A stretch of DNA of 15,218 nt, from contig DASWVC010000032.1 in the NCBI GenBank assembly GCA_036401335.1, forward strand, positions 1-15,218. Reading direction: 5' to 3'. How positions within the stretch are numbered: position 1 is the first letter of the stretch; each line of letters starts with the position of its first letter. This document shows, one piece after another, positions 1 through 6,408 of the stretch. The stretch comes from DASWVC01 sp036401335. Lineage in GTDB: Bacteria; Verrucomicrobiota; Verrucomicrobiia; Chthoniobacterales; JAFAMB01. The translations under genes were made by a program, and so were the position numbers. The notes beneath the pieces are model-generated. The model searched no databases. It was not told where the DNA came from and was given only the letters and a program-made list of their open reading frames with translations.

Positions 1-188
1 GGTTTGTGCACTCCAGAGAGCATTTTGAGCACCGTCGATTTCCCGGCTCCATTTCCACCCAGAAGCGCGTGGATTTCGCCTTTTCGCACAGAAAAATCGA
101 CGTGATCCAACGCAGCCACGCCACCAAATGCCTTGCCGATCCCCGTCATCACAACGGCATTGTCCTCCGGCTTTTCAGGCTGGCTCAT
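1..188 (-). CDS. Sugar ABC transporter ATP-binding protein, N-terminal part (cut by window edge)
   Basis: This is the first 62 codons of an ABC ATPase that runs off the left edge. The translation starts MSQPEKPEDN, and a Walker A motif, GGNGAGKST, lies about 50 residues in, preceded by VRKGEIHALLG. This pattern is typical of the RbsA/MglA/XylG group, where two fused nucleotide-binding domains power monosaccharide import; only the start of the first domain is visible here. The ATG at 186-188 has no obvious Shine-Dalgarno sequence. It lies 60 nt after the binding-protein gene on the same strand, so the two very likely belong to one transporter, with the permease expected further left. An in-frame ATG 13 codons downstream is an alternative start. 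The substrate cannot be told from this fragment. Confidence 0.88.
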   Translation of the reverse strand, partial: MSQPEKPEDNAVVMTGIGKAFGGVAALDHVDFSVRKGEIHALLGGNGAGKSTVLKMLSGVHK

Positions 189-248
189 GGAATCGGTGCG
201 CTCAAAAAATAATGAAAATTCACGGCCGCGGAGACAGGGGTTCGCTGG

Positions 249-1373
249 TTATTTCAGGCTGCGTTTAAGGTCCGCGGGAGGATCCGTATGGTAAACCTCC
301 TTCCATGCTTCAAGCAGGTTATCTTTGGTCACGGCCAGAGCCGGCAAGGCAACGTAAGGAGGAGCTTGCTTACCCAACAGGCCGTACCCGGCGAGAAGCG
401 CCTCAGTCACACCCTGATCGTAGGGCCGCTGCGCGCCAAGGCCCTTGACGAAGCCGTCCTGAGCCATATCGATCGCCACGTTCAACCCAAGGTCGCAGGT
501 CGTGATCACAAGGTCATCTTTCCCGGCCGAGCGGGCAGCAGAGATGGATCCTTCTGCGGGCACATCCCACACTGCCCAAATGCCTTTCAGGTTCCGGTGG
601 GAAGTCAGGAGGGCCGAGGTAGCCTTGTCGCCGTCCCCGGAGAAATCGGGTCCTCCGATGCCTTGTTCGGCTGCTATTTTGATCCCCGGATAACTGTCCG
701 CAATCGTTTTCCGGAAACCATCAAGGCGTTGGCGAGTCACGAAAAAGTCAGCGGCATGGAAGACGAGCCCGATCTGACCCTTGCCGTTAAGGAACTTTGC
801 CATCAGGAGGGCGGCAACCACCCCGTTTCCGTAATTGTCTGCTGAAACGACGCTGACGTAATCTTTGCCGGGCTCGAACCCTTTCGGGACGTTATCCATG
901 AACACGAGCTTGACTCCCAGCCCAGCAGCCCTCCGATAGGCAGATGCCGTGGAAACGGGATCCGTCGGAATCGAGACAATGATCTGAGGCTTCTGCGCGA
1001 GAACGGTTTCAATGTCGGCGACCTGCTTCTCAGGTTTAAAGCCGGCGTCTGTCACAGCGATTACAGTGATGCCCATTTTGGCAAACTGCGCTTTCAGGCC
1101 AGCGACCTGGGCCGACGCCCAATCATTCCCGGAGTAGTGCATCACGATCGCAGCTTTGGCTTTGAGGCCCTGGATCTTGGCAAGTTCTTCCGTGGTCAGA
1201 CCCACCGAATCCGCCGCTGCAGGTGTCTCGCCATTGGGACCTTTGCTTAGCGGCGCTTGTTCAACGGCGGCTAACGCTTTTGATGTATCGACGTCACAAT
1301 TGGCCGTGCCAACGATTCCGAAAGCCGTCGCCAACACCACAGCAAACGTGTTTAGAAAGGTTTGTTTTCTCAT
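249..1373 (-). CDS. Periplasmic sugar-type ABC transporter substrate-binding protein (RbsB-like, Peripla_BP_4 type)
   Basis: This 374-residue protein is predicted to bind a sugar or related small molecule in the periplasm and deliver it to the ABC transporter whose ATPase follows. The N-terminus is a signal peptide: a basic start (MRKQ), then a hydrophobic stretch to about residue 24. Cys26 sits in TANC, which is not a good lipobox, so cleavage by signal peptidase I is more likely than lipidation. The mature part has the type-I periplasmic-binding-protein fold pattern: KAAIVMHYSGNDWASAQ opens the first lobe, PQIIVSIPTDPVS and LVFMDNVP are the next strands, and the second lobe holds GKGQIGLVFHAADF, LKGIWAVWDVPAEG and LVITTCDLG. 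This resembles ribose/xylose-binding proteins, but the ligand cannot be assigned. It lies 76 nt after the GMC oxidoreductase gene, same strand, suggesting one operon. Confidence 0.9.
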   Translation of the reverse strand: MRKQTFLNTFAVVLATAFGIVGTANCDVDTSKALAAVEQAPLSKGPNGETPAAADSVGLTTEELAKIQGLKAKAAIVMHYSGNDWASAQVAGLKAQFAKMGITVIAVTDAGFKPEKQVADIETVLAQKPQIIVSIPTDPVSTASAYRRAAGLGVKLVFMDNVPKGFEPGKDYVSVVSADNYGNGVVAALLMAKFLNGKGQIGLVFHAADFFVTRQRLDGFRKTIADSYPGIKIAAEQGIGGPDFSGDGDKATSALLTSHRNLKGIWAVWDVPAEGSISAARSAGKDDLVITTCDLGLNVAIDMAQDGFVKGLGAQRPYDQGVTEALLAGYGLLGKQAPPYVALPALAVTKDNLLEAWKEVYHTDPPADLKRSLK

Positions 1374-1449
1374 ATTGATTTTTCACCGGCTCGCTCACAG
1401 TTCTTCGGGAAAGCGCCTGCCCAGGCTGCCGACCTTCTCACCTCGCCCT

Positions 1450-3099
1450 TTACTGTCCCTTGCGATCGTGGTTATAACGGTCGGCGATGTAGTCCGCCAC
1501 CCGCCATGCGTTGGCCATAATGGTGAGCGTCGGGTTAGCTCCGGTCGCCGTCGGAAATGGGCCGCCGTCCACAACAAACAGGTTCTCTACCTCGTGGGCC
1601 TGGCACCATTGGTTCACCACCGATGAATTCGCGTCGTGGCCCATGCGGGTAGTGCCGTGCTGGTGCGAACAGTTCCCGGTGATCCGGTTTATGTAAACGC
1701 GATGGACATCCTTGGCGCCCGCTGCCTCAAGGATCTCGGCATTGTGATCAATGACCCAGCGGCCCATCTTCAGGTCATTTTCGTGGATTTTGTTAGTGAT
1801 GCGCGCAACCGGCAAGCCCCACGCATCCTTAACCTTGTCGTCGAGCTCCACGCGGTTGTCGTGCTGAGGCATGTCGTGCACGACCATGCCGATGGCAAAG
1901 CTGTGGTTGAAAAAGTCGCGGTCGATCTGCTTCGCTTTCGCCCCCCACGCCGGGCGTCCCGGCAAGTTCCAATTGATCGGCAACGGAATGCCGACGCCCG
2001 CCGAAGCGATGTGACACCCGCCGATGTGGCCCCGTTTTTCGTTATGTTCGTAAAACTGGTAGCTGCTTGCCGCCACATAGCCGCCCCCGGCCCAGGCATA
2101 AATCGGCGCTTCGAACACGCCGATGGCGGCGCTAAACTCGTGGAAGGTGGCATTGCGTCCAACCAGGTCACTCCCGTTCGCCAACCCCCCGGGAAACCGT
2201 TCGGAACGCGAGAGCAGTAACAGCCGCGCCGATTCAATCGCACCGCAGGAAAGTATAAACAGGTCGGCCTCCTGCTCGATAAATTCGCCGTCTGCGTCCT
2301 GGTACACCGCACTCCGGCACCGGCCACGATCGTCCAGGGTGATTTCATGCACGTAGCAATCTGGCCGCAGGTCGTACCGGCCTGTTTTAAGCGCATCGGG
2401 AACAAAGACCGAGAGGGCGCTTGACCGCGTGCCGGTGGGGTCACCGTGCTGCTGGGCAAAGGCACTTTGGACCGTCGCGGGCCGTCCATTAAAAGGCCGT
2501 GAGAGGGCTGCCATCGGCGTCGGGAAGGAGTTATAGCCGAGCTTGCGGCAGCCCTCGTGGAATTTGGCTCCATACCGAGTTGAAGGCAGCGGCGGGCACG
2601 GGTAATCTTTGCTGCGAAAACCCTCAAATCGGTTTACGCCGCCCGCCCCCGAAACCCCGAAAGCCCACTCAACCCTGGTGTAATACGGTTCGAGATCGGC
2701 GTAGGAAATAGGCCAGTCTACGAGCGTGGTGCCCGGCACATCGCCGACGATCGACCGAAGTCTGAAATCGTTCTCAGTGAACCGCGGCAACCAACCTTGC
2801 CAGTGCACCGTGCCGCCGCCAACCATTTGCGGCACCGGACAGAACAGGTCAGGTCTGGCTTCTTCCTCCGCAGACGCACGAAACGTGCGCGGATTAAGGA
2901 TCGGGTCAGGCCAGAGATTGTACCGGTTGACATTGGCGAGTTCGTCTCCCCCGAAGCTCTCACGCTTACGCCACGGCCCTCGCTCCAGGGCAACCACTTG
3001 CAGGCCACGTTCGGTTAGTACTTTGGCCGCCGTCGCGCCCGAGGCACCCGCCCCGATGATCACGATATCCACGCGATCCGGCTTGCGCTTATCCGCCAT
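1450..3099 (-). CDS. GMC-family FAD-dependent oxidoreductase (gluconate/glycoside dehydrogenase large-subunit type)
   Basis: A 549-residue flavoprotein predicted to oxidise a sugar, sugar acid or glycoside hydroxyl. The N-terminal Rossmann motif IIGAGASGATAAKVL (residues 14-28) binds FAD. MVGGGTVHWQGW (about 92-103) resembles the STHW region of pyranose 2-oxidase, where the His carries covalent FAD. The C-terminal GMC domain has HQHGTTRMG with His481, and NPTLT with Asn522, the likely catalytic His/Asn pair. I chose the ATG at 3097-3099 because AAAAGGAG lies just upstream and the FAD motif begins directly after it; a longer frame up to 3198 would run far into the preceding gene. It overlaps the small-subunit gene by 11 nt, implying translational coupling. 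Relatives include gluconate 2-dehydrogenase and LacA-type glucoside 3-dehydrogenase; the substrate is unknown. No signal peptide or cytochrome partner is visible. Confidence 0.92.
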   Translation of the reverse strand: MADKRKPDRVDIVIIGAGASGATAAKVLTERGLQVVALERGPWRKRESFGGDELANVNRYNLWPDPILNPRTFRASAEEEARPDLFCPVPQMVGGGTVHWQGWLPRFTENDFRLRSIVGDVPGTTLVDWPISYADLEPYYTRVEWAFGVSGAGGVNRFEGFRSKDYPCPPLPSTRYGAKFHEGCRKLGYNSFPTPMAALSRPFNGRPATVQSAFAQQHGDPTGTRSSALSVFVPDALKTGRYDLRPDCYVHEITLDDRGRCRSAVYQDADGEFIEQEADLFILSCGAIESARLLLLSRSERFPGGLANGSDLVGRNATFHEFSAAIGVFEAPIYAWAGGGYVAASSYQFYEHNEKRGHIGGCHIASAGVGIPLPINWNLPGRPAWGAKAKQIDRDFFNHSFAIGMVVHDMPQHDNRVELDDKVKDAWGLPVARITNKIHENDLKMGRWVIDHNAEILEAAGAKDVHRVYINRITGNCSHQHGTTRMGHDANSSVVNQWCQAHEVENLFVVDGGPFPTATGANPTLTIMANAWRVADYIADRYNHDRKGQ

Positions 3100-3775
3100 C
3101 GGTTTTCTCCTTTTCCCAATCGATCTGTTCATGGGCGAAGAACGGCAGGGTCGTGAAACGGCCCGCGTGGGTCTCCGCCAGCGACTCCGGTCCTTCAAAT
3201 CCGATCAGTTTCCAGCCGACACGGTTTTTGTTCCCGCCATAGATCGGGTCAGCGTAGTAGCCCTGACGGGTATGCAATGCGAGCAGTGGGAAAAAATCGA
3301 GCTCAATCTCCGCGTTCGTCTGCTGCAGGGCAGGCTCGACCGGCGCCAGCCCACTGACTGCTTGCGCAGCGCTAAACGCCGCTTCGCTTTGTCGCTCCGG
3401 CTGTTCCAGGCCGGCAAGAATCTCGTCCTGTTGCTCGGTCGTGAGCTTCACAAAATCACTGCCAAACCGCGACTTGCTTGTCTGATCCAGCTGCCTGATG
3501 CCCTCGGTGTACTTGGACCGGAGGGCCGCAATGCGCTGTTGCCAGGCCTGGGCTCGTTTGCCTTCGAGTTTTTCAAAGCCACTGCCGTCCGGCTTGGCAT
3601 AGATGAAACCAATGCCGGAGAGGTACCGGTCAAGGAACTCAACGGTCTCCGCCTCCCTGGCACCTGGCTGATCGTCGGTCGGAATCACCCGGGCCATGGC
3701 CGCTTCTATGGTCGCGCGCTGGTGAGCATCAAAGAAACGGTGCCCCACAGCGGCACCTGATTGCGGTTCGGTCAT
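3089..3775 (-). CDS. Gluconate 2-dehydrogenase subunit 3 family protein (small subunit of the GMC dehydrogenase)
   Basis: This 228-residue protein matches the small (gamma) subunit family that partners GMC-type dehydrogenases such as gluconate 2-dehydrogenase and the LacC/LacA pair. The recognisable part is near the N-terminus: FFDAHQRATIEAAMARVIPTD (about 14-34) followed by GAREAETVEFLDRYLSGIG. The middle is charged and helical (KLEGKRAQAWQQRIAALRSKY, then LTTEQQDEILAGLEQPE), and YYADPIYGGNKNRVGWKLIGFEGP near the C-terminus is typical of the family. The start has a strong ribosome site, AAAGGAGG, six nt upstream. Many family members carry a twin-arginine signal that exports the folded complex; this one begins MTEPQSGAAVGHRFF and has none. 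It is the first gene of the minus-strand set and overlaps the large subunit. Confidence 0.87.
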   Translation of the reverse strand: MTEPQSGAAVGHRFFDAHQRATIEAAMARVIPTDDQPGAREAETVEFLDRYLSGIGFIYAKPDGSGFEKLEGKRAQAWQQRIAALRSKYTEGIRQLDQTSKSRFGSDFVKLTTEQQDEILAGLEQPERQSEAAFSAAQAVSGLAPVEPALQQTNAEIELDFFPLLALHTRQGYYADPIYGGNKNRVGWKLIGFEGPESLAETHAGRFTTLPFFAHEQIDWEKEKTDGG

Positions 3776-4115
3776 TCCAAGCCTCCTTTCTTAAAAGATC
3801 CGGCGCCTTCCAATCCGCGACATCCGGCGTGTGGCAGAGCCGCAGGCCTGAAACGCGGACCCCGGGACGGCCTGTTCAAGTCCGTTTCGAAAGATCAGAC
3901 AAGGGCATTTCGTCACTGCTCAGCACAACATGGGGGGGTATTTGATGATTCTACAGGTGTTGCGATCAACACTTTCCCTAAGCTGGTTCCACTGTTCGCA
4001 AACCAATGTCCAAGTGGTTCTTTCATTGCGGTGCAGCCAGTACAACCGACACCCGCCGGCAGAACCCGAAAACGTGCTCGACTTTCTCAATTCGATCTTA
4101 TTAAGAGAACGGGTC
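3776..4115. other. Divergent intergenic region, 340 nt
   Basis: This spacer separates the minus-strand dehydrogenase/ABC set from the plus-strand PepSY-like gene, so it must hold control sequences for both directions. I see the strong ribosome site of the small-subunit gene (3782-3789 on the minus strand), a G7 run at 3932-3938, and an inverted repeat at 3957-3972 listed separately. No convincing -35/-10 pair stands out on either strand. The open frames here lack coding character or a credible start, so I call no gene. Confidence 0.6.
3957..3972. promoter_or_regulatory. Inverted repeat, candidate operator
   Basis: The sequence GTGTTG-CGAT-CAACAC has perfect 6-bp arms around a 4-nt centre. 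It lies in the divergent spacer, 182 nt from the small-subunit start and 144 nt from the PepSY-like start. Its size suits a dimeric repressor site, but no regulator gene is beside it and no second copy was noticed. A chance palindrome or small RNA hairpin is possible. Confidence 0.3.
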
Positions 4116-4583
4116 ATGCCTTTCCGCTCCTCCCTCGTCTTTGCCGTGCTGGGGTTAACTGGCCTAACAGCCTATGGCGATTCCCAGCTTCCTTTGAGCT
4201 ACGTCCCCCGCCGGGTGCGTGCGGCCATCCAGGGTTACGTGCCCGGCGCAGAACTGACCAAAGCGGAGATCGCGAACGATGATGAGTGGGGCACGAAATA
4301 CCGGTGTGAGTATTACCGGGGCGGACACAAAGGAAAGATCCAGGTCTCTGAGCGGGGACGGCTTCTGGACGTCGACGAAGACCTGGACCCGCGCCAGTTG
4401 CCGCCCAGCGTTCGCCGCGCGGCCGCCCGCGAATCCCGTGGCGGTGTCATCCGCCGCGCCCACCTGGACGAAGATCGTGGCCGGATGGTATTTTCGGTTG
4501 AATCCTTCTACGGCATGAGCAGCGCGAAGGTGAAATTGAAGGTCAGGCGGGACGGAACCGTCATTGAGCGGGACTTTGACTAG
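4116..4583 (+). CDS. Exported PepSY-like domain protein of unknown function
   Basis: This is a small 155-residue protein with a clear signal peptide (MPFRSSLVFAVLGLTGLTAYG, cleaved before DSQLP). The mature part appears to hold two similar units. The first is YVPRRVRAAIQGYVPGAEL, then KYRCEYYRGGHKGKIQV and GRLLDVDEDLD. The second is QLPPSVRRAAARESRGGVI, then GRMVFSVESFYG, KVKLKVRRDGTV and IERDFD. Helix, then strands, then a D/E-rich end is the pattern of PepSY-like (BLIP-like) domains, which are usually periplasmic or surface-associated and often of unknown role. I chose the ATG at 4116 because the signal peptide starts there; the same frame continues upstream to 3930 without coding character. 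The ribosome site is weak (AAGAGA at 4103-4108). The family call rests on pattern only. Confidence 0.75.
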   Translation: MPFRSSLVFAVLGLTGLTAYGDSQLPLSYVPRRVRAAIQGYVPGAELTKAEIANDDEWGTKYRCEYYRGGHKGKIQVSERGRLLDVDEDLDPRQLPPSVRRAAARESRGGVIRRAHLDEDRGRMVFSVESFYGMSSAKVKLKVRRDGTVIERDFD

Positions 4584-4594
4584 CCGTGCTCAGC

Positions 4595-4614
4595 CCGACT
4601 TCGGTTGAAGCCGG
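4595..4614 (+). terminator. Possible hairpin terminator after the PepSY-like gene
   Basis: Eleven nt after the stop codon, CCG-A-CTTC-GGTT-GAAG-C-CGG can fold into a hairpin with seven base pairs and one A-C mismatch. There is no T-tract after it, so it is not a standard intrinsic terminator; it could stabilise the 3' end or be incidental. Its position between the stop and the next promoter is the main support. Confidence 0.3.
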
Positions 4615-4653
4615 CCCGCCCGAATCAACCTGGCGCACCCCTCGGGGCCTACC

Positions 4654-4682
4654 TTGACGGCACCGACCGAAGGTCTTATTCT
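4654..4682 (+). promoter_or_regulatory. Candidate sigma70-type promoter for bamD-lptE-rsmI
   Basis: TTGACG at 4654-4659 and TATTCT at 4677-4682 are separated by 17 nt, a good match to the housekeeping consensus (5/6 and 4/6). Transcription would begin around 4688-4690, directly at the ATG at 4692, so the transcript would have essentially no leader. This agrees with the lack of a ribosome site before that ATG. Confidence 0.5.
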
Positions 4683-4691
4683 CGCGCGTTT

Positions 4692-5900
4692 ATGAAATCC
4701 CCGGTGCGGTACGTGTTTCCGCTGGTCATCGTTCTTTTCGGGTTTCCCTCGCGATCGCCGGCGCCGATCATCTACCGGGAAGGCGAAGGATTCTCATCGG
4801 GCGAGCTGGCCGACATCGAGATCAAGAAGAACGCCCAAGAACAATACAGCCTTGGTGAACGTTATGAAGAACAGGAAGATTACAAACGGGCCGGCGCTTC
4901 CTACCGTTTGGTGGTGCGCCGGTTCCCGCGTTCGGACGTGGCCATTCGGGCCCAGTTCAAGTCAGGCCAGATGTTCGAGCGGACGGGCGATCTGCCCCGG
5001 GCTTTCAATGAATACCAGACGCTGGTCGAAAAATACCCGGGCAGCCCCGATTTTGAACCAGCCCTCCAGGCGGAATACAACATTGCCAAAGCTTACCTGG
5101 ACGGGAAACGGGTGACGCTTTACGGGGTGCCGACCCTGCCTTCAATGGCCAGGGCGCAGCAGATGTTTGAAAAGATCGTCCGTAGCGGCCCGTACAGCCG
5201 GTACGCCCCGCTGGCCCAGTACGGAATTGGCGAAGCCCTGGAAAAAACCGGGGTAATCAACGCCTCGGTGAACGCCTACCAACAGGTGGTGGACCGTTAC
5301 CCGAACAGCGATGTGGCGGCCAACGCCATGTACCAAATCGGCTACGTCTACCTTAACGCCAGCCGCCAAGTTGGCTACGACCAGACCGCGGCCGTTCGGT
5401 CCCAGGAGGCTTTCGAGGACTTCTTAATGAAGTACCCGAACAGCGACAAGGCGCCGCAAGCCCGGGATAACCTCAAGACTTTGCAAGGCCGCAAAACGGC
5501 GGACGCATACACCATCGCCCGGTTTTACGACCGCCAGAAGAACTACCGGGCGGCTTACACCTATTATAATGAGGTGGTGCAACAACAACCGGATTCCGGG
5601 CAGGCGGACCGTGCCAAGGAACGGATGGACCAACTGCGCACCCGGTTGGGCGAGGACGCCCTGAGAATCGGCAACGACAAACCGCAAGTCGGACAAGCAG
5701 CGGCCCCGGGAGCGTCTCCGGCGAAACCAGCGAAGGGATTGGGCTTAGTCGATACGGCCAACCGCCCGGACTTTGTGGGCCCTCCCGCGCCGACCCCGAC
5801 GCCGGAGCCGAAACCGACGCCGTTGACCTCCAACCAAAAGCCGATGGTGACTCCGCCCGGAGACGTCGCGCCCCAGGAACCGGCCTTGCCGGCCCCGTAA
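4692..5900 (+). CDS. bamD: BamD-like tetratricopeptide outer-membrane assembly protein
   Basis: A 402-residue TPR protein resembling BamD (YfiO), the scaffold subunit of the machinery that inserts beta-barrel proteins into the outer membrane. After a signal sequence (MKSPVRYVFPLVIVLFGF), repeated helical pairs follow: QYSLGERYEEQEDYKRAGAS, RTGDLPRAFNEYQTLVEKYP, ALQAEYNIAKAYL, LAQYGIGEALEKTG, NAMYQIGYVYLNAS, FEDFLMKYPNSDKAPQARDN and FYDRQKNYRAAYTYYNEVV. The tail from about residue 335 is Pro-rich (PPAPTPTPEPKPTPL). Unlike classical BamD there is no lipobox Cys, and it is longer than E. coli BamD (about 245 residues). The ATG at 4692 fits the signal peptide and the promoter just upstream; a start at 4605 would put that promoter inside the gene. 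lptE follows after 3 nt. A general TPR scaffold is the alternative. Confidence 0.82.
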   Translation: MKSPVRYVFPLVIVLFGFPSRSPAPIIYREGEGFSSGELADIEIKKNAQEQYSLGERYEEQEDYKRAGASYRLVVRRFPRSDVAIRAQFKSGQMFERTGDLPRAFNEYQTLVEKYPGSPDFEPALQAEYNIAKAYLDGKRVTLYGVPTLPSMARAQQMFEKIVRSGPYSRYAPLAQYGIGEALEKTGVINASVNAYQQVVDRYPNSDVAANAMYQIGYVYLNASRQVGYDQTAAVRSQEAFEDFLMKYPNSDKAPQARDNLKTLQGRKTADAYTIARFYDRQKNYRAAYTYYNEVVQQQPDSGQADRAKERMDQLRTRLGEDALRIGNDKPQVGQAAAPGASPAKPAKGLGLVDTANRPDFVGPPAPTPTPEPKPTPLTSNQKPMVTPPGDVAPQEPALPAP

Positions 5901-5903
5901 GCC

Positions 5904-6407
5904 ATGGGCGGGCGCTGGACTTGGTTGCTCTGCCTCAGCCTGGCCGGGTGCGCCGGGTACACCATCGGGCCGATCCAACCTGGGTTTATGCGGGACGTGC
6001 ACCGTCTGGCAGTGCCGATTTTTGAAAATCGAACCGTTGAACCCGGGATCGAAACCTTGGTGACCACAACGATGATCCGGCAACTGCAGCAGGACGGCAC
6101 TTACCAAATCACGGGCGCAGACCGTGCGGACGCCGAGTTGCGGGGCGCGATCACCGATGTGCTGCGCGCACAGATACGTTCCGTAACCGGAAACGTGTTG
6201 GCTTCGTCGGAATTCAGCCTCACCGTGCGGCTGCACCTCGAAGTGTTCAGCAACCGGACCAATGGCGTGATCGCGCAGAAAGATGTAGACGGTTCGAGCC
6301 GCTTCTTCGTCGGCAACGATCCCACCTCCCAGGAACGGGACGCCATTCCGCTGGCAGTGCAGGACGCGGCGGTTCAGGCGACAAGCTTTTTAAGTGAGGG
6401 TTGGTAG
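5904..6407 (+). CDS. lptE: LptE-family LPS-assembly lipoprotein
   Basis: This 167-residue lipoprotein is predicted to be LptE, the plug of the LptD barrel that places lipopolysaccharide in the outer leaflet. A short signal (MGGRWTWLLCLS) ends in a perfect lipobox, LAGC, with Cys16 to be lipidated. The mature protein begins AGYTIGP, then VHRLAVPIFENRTVEPGIE and LVTTTMIRQLQQDG, the conserved LptE pattern of a strand followed by a helix, and continues with ADAELRGAITDVLR and LTVRLHLEVFSNR. The length agrees with LptE. The gene starts 3 nt after the bamD-like stop with no room for a separate promoter, so the two are almost certainly co-transcribed. Together they indicate an outer membrane with LPS-type lipid. 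Confidence 0.87.
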   Translation: MGGRWTWLLCLSLAGCAGYTIGPIQPGFMRDVHRLAVPIFENRTVEPGIETLVTTTMIRQLQQDGTYQITGADRADAELRGAITDVLRAQIRSVTGNVLASSEFSLTVRLHLEVFSNRTNGVIAQKDVDGSSRFFVGNDPTSQERDAIPLAVQDAAVQATSFLSEGW

Positions 6408-6408
6408 G

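Noticed and set aside
2726..3760. A 344-codon plus-strand open frame opposite the two dehydrogenase genes
   Set aside because: No domain pattern, and both opposite-strand genes have strong ribosome sites and family motifs.
3930..4115. Upstream in-frame extension of the PepSY-like gene
   Set aside because: It would put 62 residues without coding character before a clear signal peptide, and it includes the inverted repeat.
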